DNA of 64,000 bases, from assembly GCF_020731285.1 (NCBI RefSeq), contig NZ_JAJFOW010000007.1, forward strand, positions 160,917 to 224,916, in the 5' to 3' direction. Numbering within the stretch: position 1 is the first letter of the stretch; each line of letters begins with the position of its first letter. Origin of the DNA: Cohnella baijiui (lineage in GTDB: Bacteria > Bacillota > Bacilli > Paenibacillales > Paenibacillaceae). The notes under the pieces were generated by a model that saw only the letters and a list, made by a program, of their open reading frames with translations, was not told where the DNA came from and did not search any database. This document shows, one piece after another, positions 41,665 through 52,180 of the stretch. Both the position numbers and the translations under genes were made by a program.

Positions 41665-42543
41665 ATGACACGTAACCGTATTGCACAAATGGCCCAAAAA
41701 TATATGGAGCACGACATGATCGCTCGGCATACCGACCTGCCGGCGTTCCCGGACGGCCGCGTCCGCCTGCTGAACGCGGTGCTCGCGCACCAACCCGCGG
41801 CGGCGCCGCAGCGCGAGCTGTTTTCGCTCGTGACGGCGCTCGTGCAGATGGGTCTCGATACCCACGATCTGGTCAAAAACGACGTCTCCGGCGAAAAGGC
41901 GGGCACAATCCAGATGCGCGCCAGGCAGCTCAAGGTGCTGGCAGGGGACTATTTCAGCGGCCGCTTCTATCATCTCCTCGCGCAAGCCGGCCAGATCGAC
42001 ATGATCCGACGCCTCAGCGAAGCGGTGTGCGACGTCAACCGGATCAAGATCGCGCTCTACGGCAAGATGAAGCAAATGCGGCTGAACGCCGAAGAATATT
42101 TGACCCATGGGGCGGAGCTCAGATCTGGCTTGTTCTTGTCTTTCGGCCATCTGATGGGCGGCCTCTATTCCCGGTTGTGGCCGGAGCTGCTGGAGCGTTT
42201 CAGCCGTTGTGAGGTGCTGATGCAGGAGCTGATGCGGCTTGAGACGCCGGACCGGTTGAACGAGAGCTGGGGCGTCTGGCACATTTTGCAGGAGGGCTCC
42301 GAGGAAGACCGTAAAGCGCTGGCCGCGCGGGCCGAAGATACCGGCTTCGTCGGCCATCTGATGGAGAAGTACGCGATCGCCGATCTGCTGGGCGGCATGC
42401 TCCGCCAGTCGGCGGGTCAGCTCCAGGTGCTGCTGCAGCGCCTGCCCTCGGATAAACTGGCCAAGGAGCTGCAGGCGCTCGTCGAGCCGTTCTTCAAAGG
42501 AACCGCGCTCGTGCCCGCCGCGGCGATCAAGGAGTTGGGATGA
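41665..42543 (+). CDS. hepS: Heptaprenyl diphosphate synthase component I
   Basis: A 292-residue HepS, the non-catalytic small subunit that sets the chain length of the menaquinone side chain with HepT. Characteristic parts: the N-terminal helices ([20 protein letters not shown]), [20 protein letters not shown], and [21 protein letters not shown] at 41665 follows CGGAGG. It overlaps menG by 4 nt at the head of a six-gene quinone operon. Confidence 0.92.
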   Translation: MTRNRIAQMAQKYMEHDMIARHTDLPAFPDGRVRLLNAVLAHQPAAAPQRELFSLVTALVQMGLDTHDLVKNDVSGEKAGTIQMRARQLKVLAGDYFSGRFYHLLAQAGQIDMIRRLSEAVCDVNRIKIALYGKMKQMRLNAEEYLTHGAELRSGLFLSFGHLMGGLYSRLWPELLERFSRCEVLMQELMRLETPDRLNESWGVWHILQEGSEEDRKALAARAEDTGFVGHLMEKYAIADLLGGMLRQSAGQLQVLLQRLPSDKLAKELQALVEPFFKGTALVPAAAIKELG

Positions 42544-43265
42544 CGAACATGAACGCTAGATCAGACAAAAGCCACGTTCATTCCGTCTTCGAGAGCATCG
42601 CGCCGAAGTACGACTTGATGAACGATATTTTAAGCTTTCGCAGGCACAAGGCATGGCGCAACTTCACAATGAAAAAGATGGACGTCAAGCCCGGACAAAC
42701 CTCGCTCGACTTGTGCTGCGGCACCTGCGACTGGACGATCGCGCTCGCGAAGGCCAGCGGGGGGAAGACGGTCGGCCTGGACTTCAGCGCGAACATGCTG
42801 ACTGTCGGACAAGCCAAGCTCGACCGACTCGGGCTTGCCTCGCAGATCGAGCTGGTGCAAGGCAACGCAATGGAGCTGCCTTTTCCGGACAATTCGTTCG
42901 ATTATGTCACGATCGGCTTCGGCCTCCGCAACGTGCCGGACATCGCACAGGTGCTGCGGGAGATGAAGCGGGTCGTGAAGCCGGGCGGCAAGGTCGTTTG
43001 CCTGGAGCTGTCCAAGCCGACCTGGCAGCCGTTTAAGGGACTTTATTATTTTTACTTCGAGAAGCTGCTGCCGCTGCTCGGCAAATGGCTCGTGCGCAAG
43101 TACGAGCAGTACCGCTGGCTCCCGGAATCGCTGGCCGTATTCCCGGATCTGGCCGCGCTCGCCGAGATGTTCCGCGGGGCCGGTCTGCGCAACGTTCGCG
43201 CATACCCTCTGACCGGAGGGGTCGCGGCGCTGCACATCGGAACAAAGGGGTACGACGGAGCATGA
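42540..43265 (+). CDS. menG: Demethylmenaquinone methyltransferase
   Basis: A 241-residue UbiE/MenG methyltransferase for the last step of menaquinone synthesis. It shows [23 protein letters not shown] motif I ([18 protein letters not shown]), [14 protein letters not shown] and [17 protein letters not shown] at 42540 overlaps hepS; an alternative ATG is at 42549. The gene order hepS-menG is that of Bacillus, but three extra genes lie before hepT. Confidence 0.95.
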   Translation: MTNMNARSDKSHVHSVFESIAPKYDLMNDILSFRRHKAWRNFTMKKMDVKPGQTSLDLCCGTCDWTIALAKASGGKTVGLDFSANMLTVGQAKLDRLGLASQIELVQGNAMELPFPDNSFDYVTIGFGLRNVPDIAQVLREMKRVVKPGGKVVCLELSKPTWQPFKGLYYFYFEKLLPLLGKWLVRKYEQYRWLPESLAVFPDLAALAEMFRGAGLRNVRAYPLTGGVAALHIGTKGYDGA

Positions 43266-44137
43266 TTCGCAAACTTAAAATATTTTTTGAAATGATCAAA
43301 TTCGAACATACGCTGTTCGCGCTGCCGTTCGCGTACGTCGGTACGATTTTGGGCGCGGTGACGGAAAATCACGCGCTGCCTACATGGGCCCAATGCGGCT
43401 GGATCCTGCTGGCCATGATCGGCGCCCGCACGGCGGCCATGAGCCTGAACCGGCTCATCGACAAGGCGATCGACGCCCGTAATCCGCGCACGGCGAACCG
43501 GGCGATGCCCGCGGGCTTGCTGGGCACCGCCGAAGTCGTCCTCTTCATCGTCGTCTCGTTCGGCCTGCTGTTCTGGGCCGCTTCGCAGCTGAACCGGCTG
43601 GCGCTGGAATTGATGCCGATCGCCGTCTTCATGACGGTTTTTTATTCGTACACCAAGCGCTTCACTTGGGCATGCCATCTCGTATTGGGACTCACGCTCG
43701 GCCTCGCGCCGCTCGGCGGATGGGTCGCCGTGACGGGCACCGTCTCGCCGGCGGCCTTCGTGCTGTTTTTGACGGTCGCGCTTTGGTCGGCGGGCTTCGA
43801 TATCATCTACGCCTGCCAGGACGTCGACTTCGACCGCAAGGAAGGGCTGCACTCGATTCCGGCGCGATTCGGTATCGCGCGCGCCCTCGGCATCGCCAGA
43901 ACGATGCACGCGGTCACGCTCGTCGGCTTTATTCTGCTGCTTGCGCTGACCGATCTGAGCTGGTGGTATCTCATCGGGACGATCGCCGCCGGCGCGCTGC
44001 TCTTCTACGAGCACCGCCTCGTCAGCCCGAACGACCTCAGCAAGCTGAATGCAGCCTTCTTCACGATGAACGGGGTGCTGAGCGCGGTCGTATTCGTGTT
44101 TACGTTCATTGATCTCGTGGTGGTGAGATCGTGGTGA
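43262..44137 (+). CDS. mqnP: UbiA-type prenyltransferase, probable MqnP
   Basis: A 291-residue polytopic UbiA-family prenyltransferase. The two Asp-rich motifs are [15 protein letters not shown] and [16 protein letters not shown], which bind Mg-prenyl diphosphate and the aromatic acceptor. It lies between menG and ubiX/mqnA genes, so it most likely attaches the heptaprenyl chain in the futalosine menaquinone pathway. Assignment to MqnP rather than another UbiA relative is from context. ATG at 43262 overlaps menG. Confidence 0.82.
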   Translation: MIRKLKIFFEMIKFEHTLFALPFAYVGTILGAVTENHALPTWAQCGWILLAMIGARTAAMSLNRLIDKAIDARNPRTANRAMPAGLLGTAEVVLFIVVSFGLLFWAASQLNRLALELMPIAVFMTVFYSYTKRFTWACHLVLGLTLGLAPLGGWVAVTGTVSPAAFVLFLTVALWSAGFDIIYACQDVDFDRKEGLHSIPARFGIARALGIARTMHAVTLVGFILLLALTDLSWWYLIGTIAAGALLFYEHRLVSPNDLSKLNAAFFTMNGVLSAVVFVFTFIDLVVVRSW

Positions 44138-44751
44138 GCCTCGCGGCCGCACCTCGCCGCTGGGTCGTCGGGATTACGGGAGCGAGCGGGGCGACCTACG
44201 GCGTCACGCTTTGCCGCGAGCTGCTCGCCGCGGGGATCGAGGTTCACCTAGTCGTTTCCGAAGCCGGCTGGCGCGTCTTGAAGGAGGAACTCGGCTGGGA
44301 CGCGACCAAACGTGCCGACACGCTGCGTCGCGAGCTCGAGGAAGGACCGGGCAAGCTTGTTCATCACCCGCTTGGCGACATCGGCGCCGCCATCGCCAGC
44401 GGTTCGTTCCGCTGCGAAGGGATGGTCGTCGTGCCGTGCTCGATGGGCACGCTCGCCGCGATCGCGCACGGCACGTCGGACAACCTGATCGCGCGCGCCG
44501 CCGATGTGACGATGAAGGAGGGGCGGCCGCTGCTGCTCGTTCCCCGGGAGACGCCGCTGAACGCGATCCACCTGGAGAACATGCTGAAGCTCGCCCGTCT
44601 GGGCGTACGCATCGTTCCGGCGATGCCGGCCTTCTACCAAGGCCCGCAGACGCTGCAGGACGCCGTCCGTTTCCTGGTCGGCAAAGTCATGGACAACATG
44701 GGCATCGCACACAACTTGTACATCAGATGGGGAGAGAGCTATGAAGACTGA
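44131..44751 (+). CDS. ubiX: UbiX-type flavin prenyltransferase
   Basis: A 206-residue UbiX-family protein that makes prenylated FMN, the cofactor of UbiD-type decarboxylases. FMN-binding GITGASGATYG at about residues 14-24, MVVVPCSMGTLAAIAHGTSDNLI, and KEGRPLLLVPRETPLN are diagnostic. In futalosine-pathway organisms a UbiX/UbiD pair (MqnM/MqnL) decarboxylates the naphthoate intermediate; a ubiD-like partner is not in this window. GTG at 44131 overlaps the previous gene by 7 nt. Confidence 0.92.
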   Translation: MVSLAAAPRRWVVGITGASGATYGVTLCRELLAAGIEVHLVVSEAGWRVLKEELGWDATKRADTLRRELEEGPGKLVHHPLGDIGAAIASGSFRCEGMVVVPCSMGTLAAIAHGTSDNLIARAADVTMKEGRPLLLVPRETPLNAIHLENMLKLARLGVRIVPAMPAFYQGPQTLQDAVRFLVGKVMDNMGIAHNLYIRWGESYED

Positions 44752-45649
44752 CGGGAGCGGGTCGATTCGCATCGGCAGAATCGATTACACCAACGTCTGG
44801 CCCGTGTTCCATCATTTCGATCCGACGCGGCTGAATGTGGAGGCGGAGGTTGATCTGGACGTGCCGGCCGCGTTGAACCGGAAGCTTCGCGAAGGCGAGA
44901 TCGACATCGCCGCGATTTCTTCGTTCGCTTACGGACAATCCTGCCGCGACTATTTGTTGCTGCCGGACCTGTCCGTCAGCGCAAAGGACCGGGTGCAGTC
45001 GATCTTGTTGTTCGCCAAAAAGCCGCTCGAGGAAGCGTTGAACGGTAAAATCGCGATGACGACGACTTCGGCCACCTCGGTAAACCTGCTGAAGATCATC
45101 GCGGAAACGTTCTACGGCGCGCATCCGCAATACGAGACCGCAGAGCCGGACCTCGAAGCCATGCTGGAGCGCGCCGACGCCGCACTGCTCATCGGCGATC
45201 ACGCGATCCGCGCTTCCTGGACCGACCACGGATGCCGGGTGCTGGATCTGGGCGAAGAATGGCGCCGCAGGACGGGGCTCGGCATGACCTTCGCGGTCTG
45301 GGCGGTCCGCCGCGAAGCGGCCGCCTCGCGGCCGGAGGCGGTGAGGGCTGTATTCGAAGCGCTGACCGCTTCGAAACGCCGGTCTCTCGAAGATCTTCGG
45401 CCGGTGGTCGCGCAGGCGATGCGGCAAATCGGGGGCGACGCCGCTTACTGGACGTCTTACTTCCGTGGTCTCGCTTACGATTTCGGGCCGGCTGAACGGG
45501 AGGGCCTCTCCCATTATTTCCGATATGCGCACGAGCTCGGGGTGCTTGCTTCACCCGCGGAGATCGCCGAATGGACGCCTGCCGGCGGCCGCGAAGCGGC
45601 GGCTTCGGACGTCCCCGGAGAACACATCCTACCGAAGGTGAATCTATGA
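44741..45649 (+). CDS. mqnA: Chorismate dehydratase MqnA (futalosine pathway)
   Basis: A 302-residue protein of the MqnA/MqnD fold. Evidence: RIGRIDYTNVWPVFHHFD at the start, REGEIDIAAISSFAYGQ, and ALLIGDHAIRASW, the pattern of MqnA rather than MqnD. MqnA converts chorismate to 3-enolpyruvylbenzoate, the first committed step of the futalosine route. Its gene overlaps ubiX by 11 nt and hepT by 4 nt. Chorismate is made by the aro genes 3 kb downstream. Confidence 0.88.
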   Translation: MKTDGSGSIRIGRIDYTNVWPVFHHFDPTRLNVEAEVDLDVPAALNRKLREGEIDIAAISSFAYGQSCRDYLLLPDLSVSAKDRVQSILLFAKKPLEEALNGKIAMTTTSATSVNLLKIIAETFYGAHPQYETAEPDLEAMLERADAALLIGDHAIRASWTDHGCRVLDLGEEWRRRTGLGMTFAVWAVRREAAASRPEAVRAVFEALTASKRRSLEDLRPVVAQAMRQIGGDAAYWTSYFRGLAYDFGPAEREGLSHYFRYAHELGVLASPAEIAEWTPAGGREAAASDVPGEHILPKVNL

Positions 45650-46620
45650 AGTTTATTCAACTCTACGCCTCCCTGAAGTCCGACCTCCAGACGATCGAAG
45701 ACGCGCTCGCGCAGAGCGTGGCGTCGGATCTGCCGCTGCTGAACGACTCGGCGCTGCACCTCTTGAAAGCGGGCGGCAAACGGCTGCGCCCGGTGTTCGT
45801 CCTGCTCGCCGGCAAATTCGGCCAATACTCGGTCGATCAGTTGAAGCGCGTAGCCGTGCCGCTCGAGCTGATCCACATGGCGTCCCTCGTGCACGACGAC
45901 GTGATCGACGACGCCGACACCCGGCGCGGCCAACCTACGGTCAAAGCGAAGTGGGACAACCGGATCGCGATGTTCACGGGCGATTACCTCCATGGCAAGT
46001 CGCTCGTCGTCGCCACGGAGCTCGAGCATCCGCGCATCCATCAAATCCTTTCGAGCGCGATCGTGCAGATGTGCATCGGGGAAATGGAGCAGATCCGCGA
46101 TTTTTTCAACGTGAATCAAAGTGAGCGCAACTACTTGCTCCGCATCCGACGCAAGACGGCGCTCCTCATCGCGATCAGCTGCCAGCTGGGCGCGCTCGCG
46201 TCGGGCGTGCCGGAGCGCCAGGCGAATATTCTGTACAGGTACGGGTATAACGTAGGGATGTTATTCCAAATTACCGACGATTTGCTCGACTTGTGCGGCA
46301 CGGAGAAGGAGATCGGCAAGCCGCCGGGCAGCGACCTGCGGCAGGGAAACATTACGCTGCCGGTGCTGTACGCACTCCAAGACGAGCGGGAACGCGAGCC
46401 GCTGCTCGCGGAGATCGCGCGCATCCGCGAAAGCGACGGCGCCGCCGATTCGGCTGCAGCCGTGCGCCTCGTCCGGGGCAGCTCCGGCATCCGCCGGTCG
46501 GAAGCGCTCGCGGAGCGCTACCTGGCCAAAGCGCTGCGCGTGCTGGAGGACCTGCCCGCCATCCCCGCGCGCAAGAATCTTGCCGATATCGCGAGGTTTG
46601 TGGCGCAAAGAAGTTATTGA
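45646..46620 (+). CDS. hepT: Heptaprenyl diphosphate synthase component II
   Basis: A 324-residue trans-prenyl chain synthase, the catalytic subunit with HepS. First Asp-rich motif DDVIDDAD at residues 84-91, GGKRLRP at about 43-49, second Asp-rich motif DDLLD in MLFQITDDLLDLCG, and KPPGSDLRQGNITLPVLYA. ATG at 45646 overlaps mqnA; the longer frame lies inside mqnA. The main uncertainty is the product chain length. Confidence 0.93.
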   Translation: MKFIQLYASLKSDLQTIEDALAQSVASDLPLLNDSALHLLKAGGKRLRPVFVLLAGKFGQYSVDQLKRVAVPLELIHMASLVHDDVIDDADTRRGQPTVKAKWDNRIAMFTGDYLHGKSLVVATELEHPRIHQILSSAIVQMCIGEMEQIRDFFNVNQSERNYLLRIRRKTALLIAISCQLGALASGVPERQANILYRYGYNVGMLFQITDDLLDLCGTEKEIGKPPGSDLRQGNITLPVLYALQDEREREPLLAEIARIRESDGAADSAAAVRLVRGSSGIRRSEALAERYLAKALRVLEDLPAIPARKNLADIARFVAQRSY

Positions 46621-46689
46621 GATCGCCTTTTGTGGTAAAATGGGGAAAACAGCCTATCACACGGGCATGGACCGAAAAGGGGGATCTTC

Positions 46690-47133
46690 ATGGAACGGAC
46701 TTACTTGATGGTGAAGCCCGACGGCGTAGAACGCGGACTGATCGGGGAAATGGTCGGCCGGCTCGAGCGCAAGGGCTTGAAGCTCGTCGGCGCCAAGCTG
46801 ATGCGGGTGACGCCGGAGCTGGCGGCTCGCCACTACGCGGAGCATCACGGCAAAGATTTTTACGATCGGCTGATCGTCTTCATCACCTCCGGACCCGTCT
46901 TCGCCATGGTGTGGGAGGGCGACCAAGCCGTCGCCGCCGCGCGCCAGCTGATCGGCAAGACGAACGGCCTCGAAGCCGCGCCCGGCACGATTCGCGGGGA
47001 CTTTGCCTTACATACGAACTACAACCTCATTCACGGCTCGGACTCCCACGAAAACGCGGAGCGAGAGATCGGCATCTTCTTCGCCGAGCACGAGCTCGTG
47101 TCCTACGACAAAGCGATCCAGGTGTGGATCTAA
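46690..47133 (+). CDS. ndk: Nucleoside diphosphate kinase
   Basis: A 147-residue NDK that balances nucleoside triphosphates. [20 protein letters not shown] at the start and the active-site H115 in [16 protein letters not shown] are conserved. ATG at 46690 has AAAAGGGGG upstream. A 69-bp gap with a possible TAAAAT -10 element separates it from hepT. The order hepT-ndk-cheR-aro matches Bacillus. Confidence 0.97.
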   Translation: MERTYLMVKPDGVERGLIGEMVGRLERKGLKLVGAKLMRVTPELAARHYAEHHGKDFYDRLIVFITSGPVFAMVWEGDQAVAAARQLIGKTNGLEAAPGTIRGDFALHTNYNLIHGSDSHENAEREIGIFFAEHELVSYDKAIQVWI

Positions 47134-47172
47134 TCGGCCGCCGGTCGGCGGCTGGGAGGGGCTAGCGAGAGA

Positions 47173-47985
47173 ATGAAGGATTGGGGAACCCAAACGGCGG
47201 CTTCTGCGGAAGACGAGGATTTCGCCCGCTTCGTCGCCAACGTGCGGCGAGCGACGTCGATCGACCTGTCGCAATACAAAGAAACGCAAATGCGCAGGCG
47301 ACTCACGACGCTGCGGCTTAAGCACGGCTACGCCGATTTTGCCGCCTATTTCGCCGCGATGATGGACGATCCGCGGCTGCGGAACGAATTTTTGGACCGG
47401 ATGACGATCAACGTCTCCGAGTTTTGGCGCAATCCGAACCGGTGGCGGGTGCTCATGGAGCAGTTCCTGCCCCCGATGATCGCGGACTCGCCCCGTCTTT
47501 CGGTGTGGAGCGCCGCCTGCTCGACGGGCGAAGAGCCTTATACGCTGGCGATGATCCTGGATTCGCTGGGTGCGCTCTCCACCTCGACGATCCTCGCGAC
47601 CGACCTCGACGAAGGCGTGCTCGCGAAGGCGAAGCTCGGCCGCTACGTCGAGCGCTCGCTTCGCGAAGTGCCGCGCCCCTACGTAGACAAATATTTCCGC
47701 GAGGATCGCGGCGACTTCGAGGTGGACGAACGGCTGCGGCGGGCGATCCGCTTCCAAAAGCAGAATCTGCTGCTCGATCCGTTCGGCGAACGGTACGATC
47801 TGATCGTCTGCCGCAACGTGATGATCTATTTCACCGAAGAGGCGAAGCAGCTGCTGTATCAAAAGTTTTCCCGGGCTTTGAAGCCGGGCGGGCTGCTGTT
47901 CGTCGGCAGCACGGAGCAGATCTTCTCTCCCGGACAATACGGATTGGAATCCGCCGATACGTTTTTCTACCGCAAGACGGTATGA
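47173..47985 (+). CDS. cheR: Chemotaxis protein methyltransferase CheR
   Basis: A 270-residue CheR that methylates glutamates on chemoreceptors using SAM. The N-terminal helical domain contains KETQMRRRLTTLRLKHGY; the SAM domain has VWSAACSTGEEPYTLAMIL, TDLDEGVLAKAKLGRY and DLIVCRNVMIYFT. ATG at 47173 with GGGAGGGG upstream. As in Bacillus, it lies apart from the main chemotaxis operon. Confidence 0.95.
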   Translation: MKDWGTQTAASAEDEDFARFVANVRRATSIDLSQYKETQMRRRLTTLRLKHGYADFAAYFAAMMDDPRLRNEFLDRMTINVSEFWRNPNRWRVLMEQFLPPMIADSPRLSVWSAACSTGEEPYTLAMILDSLGALSTSTILATDLDEGVLAKAKLGRYVERSLREVPRPYVDKYFREDRGDFEVDERLRRAIRFQKQNLLLDPFGERYDLIVCRNVMIYFTEEAKQLLYQKFSRALKPGGLLFVGSTEQIFSPGQYGLESADTFFYRKTV

Positions 47986-48036
47986 GCCTTCCCCTTTGGC
48001 GCGATACTAGGGCTAACCTATTCCGCGGAGGGTGAC

Positions 48037-48264
48037 ATGGACAAGCGCAAAGTGATCGCCGCCTACCGGTTCGGACTGATTTCCGCGCAGGAGTGCGCGC
48101 AAATTCTCGGTCTCGACAATCCGTCGCTGCTCGGCTCTTGCCTCCTGAGAGACGAAGCCGAGATCCTGCCGGACCCGGGGGCCGTCGCCGGCGGCGATGC
48201 GACCGCGGCCATGGCGGCGGATCCGTACCGGGACCGACGGAGACTGACCTTTTTGGAGTCTTAA
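48037..48264 (+). CDS. Small protein of unknown function
   Basis: A 75-residue protein (MDKRKVIAAYRFGLISAQEC, QILGLDNPSLLGSCLL). The N-terminal 40 residues look like a compact helical domain; the rest is Ala/Asp-rich and probably flexible. GCGGAGGGTGAC precedes the ATG at 48037, a good site. It lies between cheR and the terminator at 48286. I do not recognise it. Confidence 0.65.
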   Translation: MDKRKVIAAYRFGLISAQECAQILGLDNPSLLGSCLLRDEAEILPDPGAVAGGDATAAMAADPYRDRRRLTFLES

Positions 48265-48285
48265 ACGACACGCGTTCGCCAAGCA

Positions 48286-48316
48286 AGAGCCCGTCCGTCT
48301 GCGACGGGCTCTTTTC
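48286..48316 (+). terminator. Intrinsic terminator before aroC
   Basis: AGAGCCCGTC (48286-48295) pairs perfectly with GACGGGCTCT (48303-48312), then T residues. Confidence 0.92.
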
Positions 48317-48346
48317 TTGTCAAACGCTTTAACGCTGTACTATAAT
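48317..48346 (+). promoter_or_regulatory. Sigma-A promoter of aroC-aroB-aroH
   Basis: TTGTCA (48317-48322), 18 bp, TATAAT (48341-48346), abutting the preceding terminator. The leader is about 40 nt. Confidence 0.85.
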
Positions 48347-48392
48347 GTGCAAAGATAGGATCGGGTGCCAGACGCGAGAGGGAGGAACCACA

Positions 48393-49561
<1,169 letters not shown>

Positions 49562-49562
<1 letters not shown>

Positions 49563-50683
49563 TGGCGGGGGAACGGGAGATCCGGGAGCTGTCGGTCGAC
49601 TTGGGGGAACGATCGTACCCGATTTATATCGGGTCGGGATTGCTGGAGCGGATTGGCGCGATTTTCCTTGAGCGCGGCTTGCCCGCGAGGTCGCCGCTAT
49701 TGCTCGTCACCGACGCTTCGATCGCGGGCCGCTACGCGGGCGTTGTCGAACGCTCGCTCCGCGATGCGGGCTATGCGGTATCGCGCGCCGTGGTGCCGTC
49801 CGGCGAGTCGTCGAAGTCGCTCGCGCAGTTCGACGACCTGGTCACGGCCGCGCTGGAGGCGGGACTCGACCGCCGGTCGACGGTACTCGCCTTGGGCGGA
49901 GGTGTCGTCGGCGATCTGGCGGGCTTCGTCGCCGCGTCCTACATGCGCGGTGTCCGCTTCGTGCAGATCCCGACGACGATCCTGGCGCACGACAGCAGCG
50001 TCGGCGGCAAAGTCGCGGTCAATCACCGCCTGGCCAAAAACATTATCGGCGCCTTCCATCAGCCCGAGTTCGTGCTGTACGACATTGACACGCTGAGGAC
50101 GCTGCCGATGCGGGAAGTCCGGTCGGGCCTGTCCGAAGTCGTGAAGCACGGCCTCATCTGGGACGCGTCGTTCGTCGGTTGGTGCGACGAGAACGCCGAT
50201 CGGCTGCTGGCACTTGATCCGGACGCGCTCGGCCATGCGCTCTACGAGGGCTGCAAGGTCAAGGCGGCCGTCGTCTCCCAGGACGAGCGTGAGAATGACC
50301 TGCGCGCCATCCTGAATCTCGGCCATACGATCGGCCACGCCCTCGAAGCGGTCGGCCGATACGGCGAGCTGCTGCACGGCGAGGCGATCGCGATCGGCAT
50401 GGTCGGTTCGGCACGCCTCGCCGCGCGCTTCGGCTACGCCGCCGATATCGCCGAGACGACCGAGCGGCTGTTCCGCAAGGTCGGTCTCCCGGTCCGGATT
50501 CCGACCGGCTACGATACGGAAGCGATCATGAAGGCGATGCTCCACGACAAGAAGTTCAAGGAAGGGCAGATGGTTTTCGTCGTGCCGAAGGCGATCGGCA
50601 CAGTCGAGATCCGCAACGACGTTCCCGCCGCATGGGTGCGGGAGATCGTCGAAGGACTGAAAGAGGAGGCCGGGGAACGGTGA
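49562..50683 (+). CDS. aroB: 3-dehydroquinate synthase
   Basis: A 373-residue NAD- and metal-dependent enzyme for the second shikimate step. Key stretches: YPIYIGSGLLERIG, TVLALGGGVVGDLAGFVAAS, QIPTTILAHDSSVGGKVAVN, and the metal ligands in RAILNLGHTIGHALEAVGRY and HGEAIAIGM. ATG at 49562 overlaps aroC. The frame upstream of this is inside aroC. Confidence 0.96.
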
Positions 50684-51066
50684 AGGTAAGGGGAATCCGG
50701 GGCGCCATCACGGTGGACGCCAACGAAGAACAGCAAATCCTGGACGCGACGCTCGAGGTGCTGCGGGCCATCGTTGAGGAGAACCGCGTCGAGCCCGAGG
50801 ACATCTGCAGCCTGTTCATCACGGTGACGCAGGACCTCGACGCGACGTTCCCGGCGCGTGCGATCCGCCAGATGGCGGGGTGGGAGCTCGTGCCGCTCAT
50901 GTGCTCGGTCGAGATCCCGGTCAAAGGCGGGCTAGAGAAGTGCGTCCGGCTGATGGTGCTTGTCAATACCGACGCATCGCAATCCGAGATCCGGCACGTC
51001 TACCTCGGCGACGCGCGCAAGCTGCGTCCCGATCTGACGGCATCCGGCGCGGATGTGCAGTCCTGA
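50680..51066 (+). CDS. aroH: Chorismate mutase (AroH type)
   Basis: A 128-residue monofunctional chorismate mutase of the trimeric AroH class that makes prephenate for Phe and Tyr. It begins VRGIRGAITVDANEE and contains ENRVEPEDICSLFITVTQDL and TFPARAIRQM. GTG at 50680 overlaps the aroB stop; AAAGAGGAGG lies upstream. A terminator follows at 51162 and the trp operon begins about 1.25 kb later. Confidence 0.95.
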   Translation: MKVRGIRGAITVDANEEQQILDATLEVLRAIVEENRVEPEDICSLFITVTQDLDATFPARAIRQMAGWELVPLMCSVEIPVKGGLEKCVRLMVLVNTDASQSEIRHVYLGDARKLRPDLTASGADVQS

Positions 51067-51161
51067 CCGCTAGTTGCGCAAACGCATAGGATAGACGGGA
51101 AGGCGGCGAAGTGCCCGACGCATCGGCATCGGGCGCGCTTCGCCTGACCGTCCGTTAAATG

Positions 51162-51184
51162 GCTCCCCGGGTGGGGAGCTTTTT
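51162..51184 (+). terminator. Intrinsic terminator of aroCBH
   Basis: GCTCCCC (51162-51168) pairs with GGGGAGC (51173-51179), loop GGGT, followed by five T residues. Confidence 0.9.
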
Positions 51185-51366
51185 GCGCGGTCAAGCTTCT
51201 CCGAAGAGCGCAATAATGTTCCTACGGAGGGATGCGGCAGCTGCCAGGAGGGGCGATGGGCGGTTACCACACATCCGGCCGAACTTGCTTGTTCCAACCC
51301 TTCCGGTCGATCTCTCTCTACCGCTTCACGGTTCGTATCTCCCGGCTGCACCGCTCACGCCTGATT

Positions 51367-51549
51367 TAGCTGCATTCGTACATCTAATTTCCCTAAAAAA
51401 GGGGCTCAATGGCCAACTAGTTGCATTCGTACATCTAATTCTGGCGGTTGTTCCGGTTTCGCGCCTTTTCGTGCCTTTTAGTTGTACTTTTGCAATTAAT
51501 GAAGGGTTGAGAGGCGATTTCGCTGAAATTAGTTGTACGTTTGCATTAA
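51367..51549. repeat. 51-bp repeats, family 2 (two pairs in opposite orientation)
   Basis: The core TTGCATTCGTACATCTAATT appears at 51367-51390 and 51418-51441, exactly 51 bp apart. Inverted relatives (TTAGTTGTACNTTTGCA) are at 51478 and 51529, again exactly 51 bp apart. The rest of the units also aligns. Read in frame, C/D give a 17-residue repeat, SCTFAINEGLRGDFAEI. The sequence differs from family 1, but the period is the same. Confidence 0.85.
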
Positions 51550-51662
51550 ACCGGTCCAGCGTGCCTCAGACGAACTTATCGCGATTCACATACTGCCGTA
51601 ACAATACTCCCCGCATACGATCGCCAACTACACTGCCACAAACATACTTCGCCTACATTATG

Positions 51663-51754
51663 ACACCAACACACCGACACCAACACACCGACACCAACAC
51701 ACCGACACCAACACACCGACACCAACACACCGGCACCAACAAACCGTCACCAAC
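51663..51754. repeat. 14-bp tandem repeat, about 6.5 copies
   Basis: ACACCAACACACCG repeats at 51663, 51677, 51691, 51705 and 51719 without change, then a variant at 51733 and a partial copy to 51754. G is nearly absent from this strand. It is a minisatellite-type array likely to vary in length. Confidence 0.95.
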
Positions 51755-51956
51755 TACCACCGCCAATCCAACATACCGACGAATGCGTTGGACCTGGCGT
51801 CGCGCGATCTGCTTCTCCAGATCGTGATGTAGATGCACAAACCGCACCTCGATGCACCGGCAGTTCTGCTCCAGCTTAGTTTCGCCCGCGCAAAGTGGTA
51901 AGAGTTGGAGCCAATGGCTCCGACAGGAGACGTAGCGCTCTTTTCCTCCTCACCCG

Positions 51957-51986
51957 TTGACGCTGTCCGTTTACGGATGCTATAGT
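51957..51986 (+). promoter_or_regulatory. Sigma-A promoter of the trp operon
   Basis: TTGACG (51957-51962), 18 bp, TATAGT (51981-51986) with an extended TGC before the -10. Transcription should begin near 51993, giving a leader of about 325 nt. Confidence 0.85.
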
Positions 51987-52039
51987 AAGTTTATTACTTG
52001 GCGCGGAACCGTCGGCCGGAGGGACGACGACTTACGCGC

Positions 52040-52071
52040 GAGTGAGTCGAGCAGAGATGAGATGAGCGGAG
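52040..52071 (+). promoter_or_regulatory. TRAP-binding site (seven GAG triplets) in the trp leader
   Basis: GAG triplets start at 52040, 52044, 52049, 52054, 52059, 52064 and 52069, with spacers of 1, 2, 2, 2, 2 and 2 nt, as TRAP requires; an outlying GAG is at 52019. The segment GCAGAGATG (52051-52059) is perfectly complementary to CATCTCTGC (52183-52191), the left arm of the terminator. TRAP binding would free that arm and cause termination when tryptophan is plentiful. Mechanism by analogy with B. subtilis. Confidence 0.88.
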
Positions 52072-52180
52072 TGCCGTACGCGGCCGCGCAGGATTCGCGC
52101 GGCAGGGCGCAGACGGCGAGGCACGCGAGCCGACGACGGATGTCGTTTGGGCTGCGGTTTGCTATTCCCTTATCTAAGAC

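Larger units (their letters stand above)
51185..51956. other. Intergenic stretch with repeats, no supported gene
   Basis: Between the aroH terminator and the trp promoter there is no convincing gene. Base composition is lower in GC than the neighbours. It holds two pairs of 51-bp repeats (51367-51549), a 14-bp tandem repeat (51663-51754) and a small perfect hairpin GGAGCCA/TGGCTCC near 51907. A long open frame here (51159-51827) only translates the repeats. Confidence 0.7.

Noticed and set aside
51159..51827. 222-codon frame across the repeats upstream of trp
   Set aside because: It only translates the 51-bp and 14-bp repeats, has no ribosome binding site and no recognisable domain.
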